From Selaginella tamariscina (taxonomy: Eukaryota; Streptophyta; Lycopodiopsida; Selaginellales; Selaginellaceae): 64,000 nucleotides of DNA. This document shows positions 23,878 through 34,846 of this stretch, in pieces. The DNA is taken from contig PUQB01000097.1 in the NCBI GenBank assembly GCA_003024785.1, positions 1 to 64,000 on the forward strand. The letters run 5' to 3'. The notes under the pieces were generated by a model. That model was not told where the DNA came from. It saw only the letters and a list, made by a program, of their open reading frames with translations, and did not search any database. How positions within the stretch are numbered: position 1 is the stretch's first letter; the number at the start of each line of letters is the position of its first letter. The position numbers were made by a program, and so were the translations under genes.

Positions 23878-24735
23878 ATGGAGTGCTTGGATTTCATTTC
23901 AATGAGAAGCTGGATTGGAGAAGAACGTCTCTCAAAACAAGCACAATAATAAAAAAAGATTATTAAGTATTACAAAAAATTCGAAAACTTGCTAGAGGAG
24001 AATAAATATAGATCTCTCTTTTGTACTTCTTAAACTTTATTTTGTATTGCATAACTTTAATTTCCAACTTTCTTAAAGCCCTTTTTTCATCCTTCTTATT
24101 TCCCTCTAAACACAGTCTATGTATAGAAGAGCTTGAGAAATCACATGAGCTTCTACTCGGCTCCATGCAAAAAGAGATTGCATGCCGGATTCGAAGTAAA
24201 GAAGACGAGGTTGTTCATGTGAACACCAAAGATGGTGTTCATGTCTTCATGTGGCTGACCAAGGTCCGAAGTGCTCTTGAAAAGCTTCTTAAGAAGATCA
24301 CCTCACTTGTTTTCAACGTCCAACCATCTCAAGTTTAGAACTGAAACACTCTTAAAGCTGGGAAAATGTTTCTTTCTTGAATTTGAAAACGTACATCCTT
24401 TCTTGGACGGGAACGGCCGCAACAGTCGATCTTACTGGATTATCTACTTTAGAGTGTTGTTATGCCATTTCCTAATGTTTTTCTAGTCAATCGAGATGCT
24501 GACTATGGCCTTCTTTCGTTTGTGGCTCAGGTCTATTACTACAACTGCACCCAATTGGTGCAGTCGAGTTGTAGCAAGGGAGATGTAGTTCAGGATGGGA
24601 GGATTGTATTTACAACAGATGTGAATTGGGTGCGCTTACTGCACTTGTGATAGAGGGTTGGGTGGAAGAGATTCTTCGAATCTAAACAAGTTTCTACTGA
24701 GCCCCCTTGCAAGCTTAGAAGACTTTCATGAACCA
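23878..24735 (+). pseudogene. Fic-domain protein, compact copy 3 (broken)
   Basis: Third compact Fic copy, starting MECLDF and retaining CIEELEKSHELLL, VHVFMWLTKVRSALEKLL, FLEFENVHPFLDGNGR and FPNVFLVNRDADYG. It is the most diverged of the four. A middle section of about 170 bases present in the 42895 copy is replaced by other sequence near 24005-24110, and the frame is broken in several places. It is a fossil. A leader fragment on the opposite strand follows at 24890-25480. Confidence 0.8.
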
Positions 24736-24889
24736 TTTATAAAGGGAGCACACAAGTAAAATAGGCTTCAATGTTTTCTGAAATAGAAAAACATGCTTGA
24801 TTGAATATTATACAATTTGAGTATATATATATATATATATATTTTCATTCATTATTTTACATTTGATTTCTCCTATTTGATAAAAACTT

Positions 24890-25480
24890 CGTTAATGTAG
24901 TTCATGACCAAGGCCACACCTCTTAAACCTGAGAGTGAAAAGCATTCTTTTAAAGTTAATATGGGTTAAAAAATAGAGATGTCAACTAACCTGTAACGCA
25001 AAATATTAATATTTGTGGCATCCTTATGATGCTTTTGTCTGATATAGAAACAAGTTAAATAATCGCAAGCAAACAAAAGAAAAAACAAATATAAGATGGT
25101 TAACGTAAGACATTAATCAGATGTTAACCCTCGTCTAACTGTTCATCATTCCCTATAGACATTGAATGGCATCCACTACAGATGCCGGTGAGTGTATCCC
25201 ATCTACCGTGCTGCACAAATGAAAATGTTGCCTTGAATTTCTTTCTATAGACAATTGTCCACAGGTGAATGTGCTTATAAACTTCACCGTTTGATTTCCC
25301 ACGTAAGATAAACCTAGTCGTTTGATGTACCACGTACAAGTAAAACATTTGCCCCCGAACATATTATAAAGTAGCATATAAGACGTGTATATACTATATA
25401 TAATATATATTACAGTACATATGCAGGATGGTGACGTTGCCATGCCATATATGCCACGTGCCAACTATATATTAAGTTTT
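24890..25480 (-). pseudogene. Intron-bearing Fic gene, leader and 5' fragment (minus)
   Basis: Matches 45030-45400 and the leader of the minus-strand Fic gene (GTAGTTCATGACCAAGGCCAC, then CCTGTAACG), then continues into the GCACGTGGCAT leader seen at 2782 and 7296, here inverted. The Fic-motif exon is missing. It repeats the tail-to-tail arrangement with the compact copy at 23878. Confidence 0.6.
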
Positions 25481-26316
25481 TCTTTTTAATACATAGATAT
25501 CTTCATTTTCAAATTACATCCTTTTGCATCTTCTTTCAATTATTTTTATCTTTTATTTTCATTTGTTCTTTTTTCATGACATTGAATATGGAGGGAATTT
25601 TATATCCTTGCATTTATTATTAATACATAAATCGAGCTGTTAAAACGTTATATATTATCCTTTTGATCCGCTTGCTGTTAACTCTGCAAATCCAAGATTT
25701 ATATAAAAAATTTAAAATGATTCATGAATGATTATATTATTTTAATGTGATTATTTAATATCATGGTTGGTATAAGAAATGTGCACTTTGAAAGTGTTTC
25801 ATATGATTACGAATTAAGGTTGAATTATCAAATGATGCTTTTTAATCATTATATGTAATGAATATATTATGCACTTCAAAAATATCCTAATATGCTAGAA
25901 TTAATCAAATTTAATAATATGCTAAAATTTGATATCATATGGTCAATTGTATAACCTGAATTATTTAAATTCATTCATGTTCTTCATGATGCCCTTAAAT
26001 ATGTATTTTAATATCATTTTAAATCACTTATCAAATAATCTTAATTAACTTAGTCATATATGGTTATTCAACTTTTTAATCTAAAGTGAAAATATGGTTA
26101 TATAATTTCTAAACCTTTTGCCCTATGTATAACTATAGAAACTACGCAACATCTCCTCAATATAAATAATTTCACACAGGAATTATGAACATATCACAAG
26201 GAATTATTTACATATCACAAAGGATGAACAAAAAAGTTACAAACATCAACAAAATATAGGAATTTACATGGAATAACATATGTGATACAAATATTATTTC
26301 TAAACTTACCAATCCG
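25480..26316. repeat. Inverted copy of the AT-rich Fic leader
   Basis: Reverse-complement relative of parts of 940-2780, for example AGTTTATACTTTTGACC-like strings and the ACATCTCCTCAATATAAATA segment. It has diverged more than units 1 and 2 have from each other, so it is an older duplicate. No gene. Confidence 0.6.
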
Positions 26317-26430
26317 CCTCCGTGATGTGCTCCTAATTTAAGGAAAGGTTGTGTAAACTATCTAAGATATGGCACCAACATGGTTGGTCTTAAAGAACTG
26401 TGTGATAATCAATTCCCTTCTCATTTCCAG
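26317..26430 (+). other. Unrecognised conserved exon, copy 4 (partial)
   Basis: Plus-strand remnant of the exon at 774-938, with residues NYLRYGTNMVGLKELCDNQF, truncated before the ITAWLCGIL part. It sits at the far end of the inverted leader copy, as expected if the exon and leader duplicate as a unit. Confidence 0.45.
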
Positions 26431-26945
26431 TACTGTTGTGCCGTCTCCGTTTACATTACTAAATCCGTCTTAGTCGTTAACTAGTTACACATTGTCAGTT
26501 AAAATTATATTTTATGTCCTTTTCTACTTCATATTTGAGTTGTGAAATTAATAAAACCAGTTTTTATATATATAAATAATAGATTGGGTTTAGAAAAAAG
26601 TGAGAAGGAAAAACAAAATGGATGAAAAAAAGGCTTTTAAAATATTGAAAATTAAAGTTATGTAATACAAAATAAAATTTAAGAAATACAAAAGAAAGGT
26701 TTATAATTTATTCTCTTATGGCAAGTTTTCAAAATTTTTATAATATTCAACAATCTTTTTATATTATACTTGTTTTAAGAGACGTTATTCTTCAATCCGG
26801 CTTTTCATGAAAGCACTTCATATTTACTTATACAAATTTAATACTTACTAATACTTATTAATACTCCATACTTACTAATACTTATACAAATTTAATACTT
26901 ATTAATACTTATTAATACTCCATACTTACTAATACTTACTAATAT

Positions 26946-27470
26946 GAATATAGAAAACTAACTTAATTGAGAATAGCTTAAAATAAATAAAATATTTTCA
27001 TTATAAAAACTAAATTATCAAGATTAATAAGAGAAAACATTTCATAAAGAAATACTCAAGGTTTGACATTATGTATTTTTCAAAATACCAGAAACATGAA
27101 AATACTTAACTAAAAAACTTTTATCAAAAACATTGTGTTTTCTTTAATGTATTTTTAAATAAATTCTACATAAATAGTATTTTCTAATATAAATACATTC
27201 ATGTGTTTTTAAATTTTTTTTAAAAGTTTGTCTTATTGAGAACATGTTCTAGTAAATTCAGTATTATCGTATTTTAATGATAAAACCCTAAAAATATTAA
27301 CTTTTAATAAATTTAAAAATAACTTTTTCAAAATTATGTTCACAAAGTAGTCTTATTTTTTTAATGTCATTTATATATAAAAACTGTGTTGAAATCAATA
27401 CAACTTTTAAAAATAGGCCTACTTATAACATTTAATTTTCATCAAATAACATATCGAACAAGAGGAACAG
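26946..27470. repeat. Dispersed repeat, copy 2
   Basis: Direct repeat of 19470-20010. Just before it, at 26820-26943, lies a small minisatellite built of ATACTTACTAATACTTATTA units. Confidence 0.7.
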
Positions 27471-28360
27471 ACCTTGCTTCTCATCAACTACAATTTTTAA
27501 ATTTTAAGTCAACCCAAAAATATCATTTAAAATTGCGGAATGAATCTAATCAATTCAAATTGCATGATCGACAATAACATATTGAGTTTGATTAATTCTA
27601 GCATATATGTGAAATGGGTATACTACTACATTCTAATTACATTATGCGATTCAACAAAGCATTGTTATTTGATATACTGTATAATAAAATGTTGCCTCTT
27701 TGTGTGTGTGTGTGTGTGTGTGTTTTTATATGCAAATAGCACTCACGACATTTCCAACTATTCAATATAAATGTTTCAGGACCTTGTAGTACACGTATGT
27801 ATTCCTGTAACGTGCATATGATTTACTTGGATAATTATTAAAGCAGACCATGCTAATTGTGTATTACAAAGGAATTAAAGTATAAATATATACAAGTATC
27901 ATAATGTAAATCTATGATTTTATTACACTGATGTGTATATTTTATGTGTATACATTATGATCATATTACATTGATATGCATATCGTGTATATATCGTGAT
28001 TGTATTTATATTTATATTCATAACTTTTATACATGTGACTATATTTATGATATGTTTTTTTCGAAATTTTTTAATATATCCTAATATGCCGCAAACCGAT
28101 ATAAAACAGTTATATTGCAAATGTAAAATGACTTCATAAATATATAAAATTGATACTGAAAACAACATAGTAATGCCAGGAAGGAAATTAATAGGTTTAT
28201 TAATCTTATTAAAAAGACAGAGACAGGGGTATTTTATATTACCTTATATGATATACAATTTATAATAGATAACAAGTATATTAAATGATTCTGTATTAAA
28301 CTGACACATACTTTACATGGACATGTACAACATGTCTTTATATTTTACACATACGTATGT
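27470..28360. other. Gene-free stretch downstream of the dynein remnant
   Basis: I looked here on the minus strand for dynein exons beyond AAA4 and found none. There is a (GT)n tract at 27700-27722. No other feature is supportable. Confidence 0.5.
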
Positions 28361-28366
28361 ACGTAC

Positions 28367-29675
28367 CTGGAACCAATCAATAGTGCAGCAGTTGACTGAG
28401 GGAACTGCCTTAAACGATTGTCCGACGGGGCTCATACAGAAAACCAAGTGTAACTTCTGCCTACACTGCTCAACAAAACCTCCACTGCTCCATTGGGGAA
28501 TCCAACTCCTTACCAGCTCTGCGTATGATTGCGTATAATCTTCACACACACACACACACAAACACAAAATACCTCTCCAGAGTTCAACAAGTTGTTTAAG
28601 TCTTCAACAAATCCTTCGTCTGTAATTTGTGTATCCATTCAACTTTGGTATAACTTTTGCTAATTTCCACCTAAAACAAATAATTTAAATCAGTTCAATA
28701 ATTATGTGCATGTATAAATAAGCATGTTCAGAAATGTATACAGTGCATATTCATATTCAGCAGGACGTACACCTAGAGAGAGAGATAGTATATAGATGAA
28801 TGCACGAATGGACATATATAATGAATATATACTATATTTAGTACATACATACCTAATGGATATAAATAATGAATGTTTAAGAATATATTAAATATTAAAA
28901 ATTACCTGAAAAACTTCCATAGCAGAAACAGAAGCTGCAAGCCGTGTTAGACTCTGTCTACCACTTCCACCGACACCAACTAAAAGCATATGACCTCCGG
29001 GTTGTCTCAATACACGGCAGATTCTTGACACGTGTTCAACTGCAAATAAGAAGATAGCCAAGTTCATCGGTCTCTACTATAATCCCTTAAGTTAAGCTAA
29101 TGATCTCTGGCACGTCTATTATCTCTAGATTCCACGTCCTCGTTCATATAGGCTCCGAAAAAACACCTATTTAAAAACAAACTTTAAAATATAATAAAAC
29201 AAAAGACTTATTATAAAGTATACACATTAGCACAACATCAAACACATATTAACAGGATACAGTTTACATATAGATATGCATAACATATTATACTATATAT
29301 TTACAGTATTTACCACGCAGTTATAAATTTTATATATTTTGTGTGTGTGTGTGTGTGTGTGTGTTATAGACTCTAGATTTGCTAATGTAGTTATTATTAT
29401 TAATTATTATTATTATTGTTATATATACCTTCGCATTTCATTTTGCCGAATAACAAATTCCCCCTCATGCAGAGATGTGAAAAGAGTTCATCAAAGTCCT
29501 GCTTAAAGCGGGTTTGCACGAGCTGTTTTAAATAACCAAGTAGCCAATCACGATCCTGATCATCCACGAGCCTGTCGTAAAATACACGTAGGACTTCGTG
29601 TACCCATAGTCTTACGTGTTGCCTTGCCCCTTCTCTTCCTAGTGGCACCTTTGAAGCATCTTGTAACATCATACC
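28367..29675 (-). other. Dynein AAA4 start, last recognisable exons
   Basis: Exons 29675-29429 ([35 protein letters not shown]), about 29075-28906 ([40 protein letters not shown], the AAA4 P-loop), 28670-28573 (EISKSYTKVEW, then ITDEGFVEDLNNLLNSGE) and 28539-28367 (CRQKLHLVFCMSPVG, then NCCTIDWFQ). Between YTKVEW and ITDEGF about 20 residues including the AAA4 Walker B segment are missing. In the last exon the residues between SPVG and NCCTIDWF are shortened and out of register. Confidence 0.9.
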
Positions 29676-29715
29676 CTATAATATATACTTTATATGAGGA
29701 TATACATTATATATA

Positions 29716-29718
<3 letters not shown>

Positions 29719-29768
<50 letters not shown>
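29719..29768. repeat. (TA)n microsatellite
   Basis: About 25 TA units within a dynein intron, just upstream (minus strand) of the AAA4-proximal exon. Confidence 0.9.
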
Positions 29769-29769
<1 letters not shown>

Positions 29770-29896
29770 CTATATACAATTACATATACACAACATATAC
29801 ATACATCTATTGTGTGCGTCTGTACTGTATGGAATACATATACTACATATTATGCATATACAAAATAGACGAATATTTTATAACGCAAAGACTAAC

Positions 29897-30163
29897 CTGT
29901 ATAACTTTGGCATAATCTCGAAGATTAAATGTATAATGGGATTTAGTTGGGGTTGGAAGCAGTTTTGCTTTAGACTCGTTAAACACATCCATTGTGGCGT
30001 TAATTACTGTAGATATTGTACGTCCTTTGGAAAATCATTATTAATTGTTAAGTGCCAATTGAGTATTGTATTGAATATCAGCCGTAGAGAGTCTTCAGCC
30101 ACCTAAAATATATAAAAATATACAAATTCATAAATATAATATATGTATTTTACTTTTGTTTAG

Positions 30164-30196
<33 letters not shown>

Positions 30197-30705
30197 ATAT
30201 ACGAGAGAGAGAGAGAGAGAGAGAGACCTGAGCAACACCAACTGTGTTGAAATGACGTAGAAATCTTTGAGTGACAAAGTTTCTGCAGAAAAAGTGTGTA
30301 TGTTATGTATATGCGTCTGTATTATGTATATTACAAGATACAAAATCCAAAGATAGATTCACACACACACACACATTACCCATGCCAGTTATAAACAACA
30401 CGTCTACTATTTTACGAAACACATTATCACGTCCGTACCACCCATCATGGTCCATATACTGTCTTAGTAGCTCAATAGGTGGTTGAACTCCGTACACTTC
30501 AGGCTGGAAAAAATATAGATATAATATCAATATTCTAGATGTGTGTGTTCATACCCATGTTCATAAGTGTGTAGGTATATATAGACAAAATTAATTGATT
30601 GAGAAAGAGAGAGGTTTATTGCTATACCATGTTCTACTTCATCATCATCAGGCATCATTTTTGCATATAGTTCTACATGTTTCTCCGGTACCCATAGCTC
30701 ATATC
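29897..30705 (-). other. Dynein AAA3 remnant, exons 26-29
   Basis: Exons 30705-30628 (YELWVPEKHVELYAKMMPD; assignment uncertain), 30503-30380 (YGVQPPIELLRQYMDHDGWY, FRKIVDVLFITGMG), 30282-30228 (VTQRFLRHFNTVGVAQ) and 30102-29897 (ILNWHLTINNDFPK, then after a one-base change VINATMDVFNESKAKLLPTP and SHYTFNLRDYAKVIQ). The P-loop half of AAA3 and all of AAA2 are absent between 30705 and 31338, where only about 630 bases of microsatellite-bearing sequence remain. Confidence 0.9.
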
Positions 30706-31337
30706 CTGTAATAAAAACCTTCATAACTATAACTATAACTACACACACACACAGACACACCATACAGTCACGCACATACTCACGTGTGGGTGTAGATATA
30801 AAACCTATATAGAGATGTGGATTTATCTATTATCTATAGAGATATCTGTTCCCTCCCTCCCTCCATCTCTCTATTTATATAAAATGTATATAGTTCGTCT
30901 TATACATAGTTGTTTGTCGAAACAATGCTTTACCATTTGTACAGAATATGTATATATGTATTTTGTGTGTTACAGTTTCTTCGTCTTTGATTCTTCTACT
31001 TTTCAACTGTTATTTACTGTTTTGTGTCTAGATAAATAATGATGTGATAGATCTATATACGACCGAGTTATAGTTATTTAAAACAACTATAAATGAATTT
31101 AAAGAATCACAAATAAATTTCACAGGCATAGACGTCATGAAGTTATGTATGTATATATATATATATATATATATATGATGTACAGGTCAACACTGTATCA
31201 TTTGTATGTAACATTCTACATATGTATGCACATGTCTGAGAATGTATTAATAAACGTAAGGACTGTATATGTATGACTTTAAAATACATGCATATTTAAT
31301 ATGCAATTAATTAATTTAACATAGATGTCATATTTAC

Positions 31338-32388
31338 CTCCTGCAAATAACCACTACTGTAAAGCATAATCTTGCTAATCATAGCATAATCAGGAACCAT
31401 CATAGCCACAGTATCCGGTAACTCACTTCGTCCGGCATATCCAGGGTTCATGGTAGCGAACACGTTACACGTAGGCTTTAAGGTTAACTCTGAATTCAAA
31501 CTTGTAACTTTTTAAGCTATCAGAGTTTTAACCCAAAGGGCCAACACGTGGCAACACGTGGCTATTCATATATTAGCTTATAAAGTAATGTGATATATAT
31601 ATATATATAACAATATATTTTATTACACCATAATCATATATTAACCTTACGAGATCGATACATAAATAAGTACTGCATTAGCTTATTATAGCAACACAGC
31701 ATAACAATATAGTATGTATTGGAACGGCATACGCACGCACACACACACACACAACACACACATCAGTACATATTACGAGATTACTATAGTCATATTATTA
31801 AAGCATAAGAGTAATATATAGTTCTGTCAGCCTATTAATATCATCACCATGGTAGTAATCCGATACAACGTCAGTATTACTTATATATATTATTTACAGT
31901 AAATAGGGTATTCTTCTATTAGAACCTATATCATTGTAAACACATACACAAATGTACGTGAATATATATATATTATCTGTGTGTGTGTTGTGTGTGTGTG
32001 TGTGTGTAAATATACCTGTTGTGCAACCACTGATAACACTTCAAGATCAATTCAATTAAATTCATCAAAGCATGCCCATGCGCCAGATGCTGCTGCAAGG
32101 CCTTTAAAAAACTTAGCCATTGCTAAATAATCAAGACTATCACTGCAGTTGAACACTACACATTGCCTTGCTAATGCCTGAAACATTAACATATTTATAT
32201 ATAAATACATTCATATAAATTCCATGTGTATATATGCATGTATGTGTATGTGTAAAACAGTCAGCTTACACACACATATACACGTACCTTAGCTAAATCT
32301 TTTCTAGTTTCTGTTTACCAGTACCAGCAGGACCCTCAGCTGCACCCCCATATTAAGATGTATAGCACCCATAAGTGTCCGATAACAC
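31338..32388 (-). other. Dynein AAA1 exons 23-25
   Basis: AAA1 is the main ATPase site. Exon 32388-32288 reads CYRTLMGAIHLNMG and then, with one base missing in a G run, EGPAGTGK (the P-loop), and with one A missing, TRKDLAK. Exon 32177-32016 reads [20 protein letters not shown] and WACFDEFN, then TGA, then IDLEVLSVVAQQ; the family has Arg at that position. Exon 31489-31338 reads [19 protein letters not shown], then [12 protein letters not shown], lacking in frame about seven residues (the NLKxLFR-type segment) that are nearly invariant in the family. Confidence 0.95.
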
Positions 32389-32611
32389 CTGTCATAATAT
32401 ATGCATAATATTATGTATACACATATGAAGCATATATACATGTATGTACATTTGTCTATGTTTATATACTATGTATACATGTCAACTAAGGCATATTTTT
32501 AAAATATATCTAATATTAACCATAAGACATTACTAATATATTTTAATTCTTACCGATTATTATTTTTTAAAACAGAATATAATACCATTCAACTAAGGCA
32601 ATACACTGCAC

Positions 32612-34193
32612 CTGTCAGTCAGGGGAGTGATAACCAGCCTACTAGAGTTGCCCAAATACTCATATCCATACTCGACCCCGGCATTCATCATCCGTACAAA
32701 GCAGGTATCTTTCTCCCAGTATATTCTCAGTTGGCTTTGCCAGAGAAAGTCTGTCTCTTTTTCGACATTTGCTTTGACCAGGATTGTGACCACGTCCCTT
32801 GCGTGCACGTCCATGACCACCAACGCACTAAGCGTGGCACGGTTAAGCTTTGTTAAGTTTCCTCTCACCTGTTAATAGAAATATGTGTCATATGTGTGGA
32901 TATGCATGTGCGTCTGTGTGTGTACATCCATGAATTTGTGTTCCCCTAAACCCTAACTAGTTTAAAGTGTATGCGTGTGCGCGTGTGTGTCAAATGCTTA
33001 CTATTTTTAATTATATGCTCGTAAGTATGTATGTCACATACTAACCACACACACACACAGGTTGCAACGTTTATTATGTGCAGTCTAGCATGCATCTCTC
33101 GTGTGTTAGCAAATAGTAATATGTGTATGTGTACGTAAACACAAGCATACGCACGTACATATTGACATACATAGACACATTGTGTGCGGGTGTAAGTATG
33201 TACCAAGTTCACAATCCTTCCAAGTTGCTCCGTACATGTTTTTTCACAATTGGCAACGGCAGGTCCACCTTTAACAATGCTTTCAATACATGGTTGTTCA
33301 AGATTTAACTCATGGTTGTCCAATACAATGTTATCACACTCTCACTCATTCACGCACACGCACGCACGCACGCACACACACATATATATAAGAGATACCT
33401 TTGAGAATGCTTTCTGTGACCATCGTTGTCCAATATATGGCACTCACAACAAGAACAATCTGTCCAGGCCAGTCTAGAACCCATTTTTCACGTGGAGTTT
33501 CTGCATATGCTACAACTGAGCTTGCACATTGTTCTTGTAGTGACTGTAGCATGCCTTCCTCTACCTAAACAAATAAAACACACATAATTACACATGTATT
33601 TACTTCTGTATACATATGTCTATGAGACAGAGAGAGCTGTATATTTGTGCCTCTATAAGTCTCTTAGGGAAACTCTCTCTCTCATCTATCTATCTATATT
33701 CATCAAGCAGTATTAACAAGTACATATACGCTTATGATACAAGAAACATACTTGTGACTCTTGGAAAAATAAACCTCTACAAATATATGGAGAGATTCGC
33801 ACACACATTCCGCATGTAAAACACATGCAAATACACGCACGCACACACAAACAGACGCGTATAGACGTACGCTACATACATGCATATGTATATCCATGTC
33901 TAGAGAAACACACACATATATGCTCTCTCCCTCTCTCTGCTTCTTATATACCTGTAAAAGCCATTTTTCAACTGCAGCCTTGGGATTGAACTTTTCCACA
34001 AGAGGACTACTTTGCCTTCAGCCGATATCATGCCCGTGACATCAAGGTTGTGTTCGAACCTGAGCGAGTCAATGCCCTCGAAACACTTCTTTAAATGTGG
34101 TTGAACACGCAGAGGGTCCTTTGTTTCCGAGAGTATTTCCAGCATTTCATCATTCGAGAGGAAAAAGACGCGAGGAAAGGCCACTCTCTTCAC
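32612..34193 (-). other. Dynein linker exons 19-22, up to AAA1
   Basis: Exons 34193-33952 ([36 protein letters not shown], then after a one-base loss [16 protein letters not shown]), 33564-33399 (LQEQCASSVVAYAETPREKW), 33268-33204 (GPAVANCEKTCTEQLGRIVN) and 32868-32612 ([39 protein letters not shown]). The last is the highly conserved entry to AAA1 and is fully open. Confidence 0.95.
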
Positions 34194-34766
34194 CTGTAAA
34201 CCATATACTCATTATATATATAAACATAAACAACCTATAGATACATATTTTAAGCAATATCTTTAATCAATGAAGTTAATTCATTATTGACTTAAAATGT
34301 AAGAGAAACTGCTCACACTTTTGAAATTTGAAAATGTGCCTTCATATGCATGTGTGCGCGTGCGTGTGTGTGAGAGAGAGAAGAGAACTATATTCTTTTC
34401 ATTATCAATAAACATCACTTTTGTTATATATTGTGTTAACAGAAAACAAACAAATACCATTTTATTATAGTGCTTTATAAGAATAAATATTATATATTTA
34501 CCTCAAGATAAGAAGCTACTCCTTTGTTAATAATCTCCAACAGCCTATTTGCTTCCTTCAATTTCTCGAGACGCTCCACGTCAACAGCCGTCTCAATACA
34601 CCCAGGCTGTGCCACTGTCTTCTTCATCACATCACGCCACGTGGCATCTACGGTCTGGAATAGGCATTTGCCTCATTATGTCTTTTGAGTCAAAGATTGG
34701 ACACAGATATTGCCACGTGGCTTGACACTCCACCCAGTTATCAAGTAGCTCCTGAATATATATGCC

Positions 34767-34767
<1 letters not shown>

Positions 34768-34839
<72 letters not shown>
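34768..34839. repeat. Compound (TA)n microsatellite
   Basis: Two long TA tracts split by a few bases, ending about 17 bases from the acceptor of the exon at 34751-34502, so the acceptor region is an almost pure TA run. Confidence 0.9.

Positions 34840-34846
<7 letters not shown>

Noticed and set aside
29694-29915. Tyr/Ile-rich frame across a TA tract
   Set aside because: Translation of a microsatellite; it also overlaps the dynein AAA3 exon on the other strand.
30705-31338. Search for AAA2 exons of the dynein
   Set aside because: Read in all minus-strand frames; only microsatellites and unreadable sequence found, so AAA2 is reported as missing.
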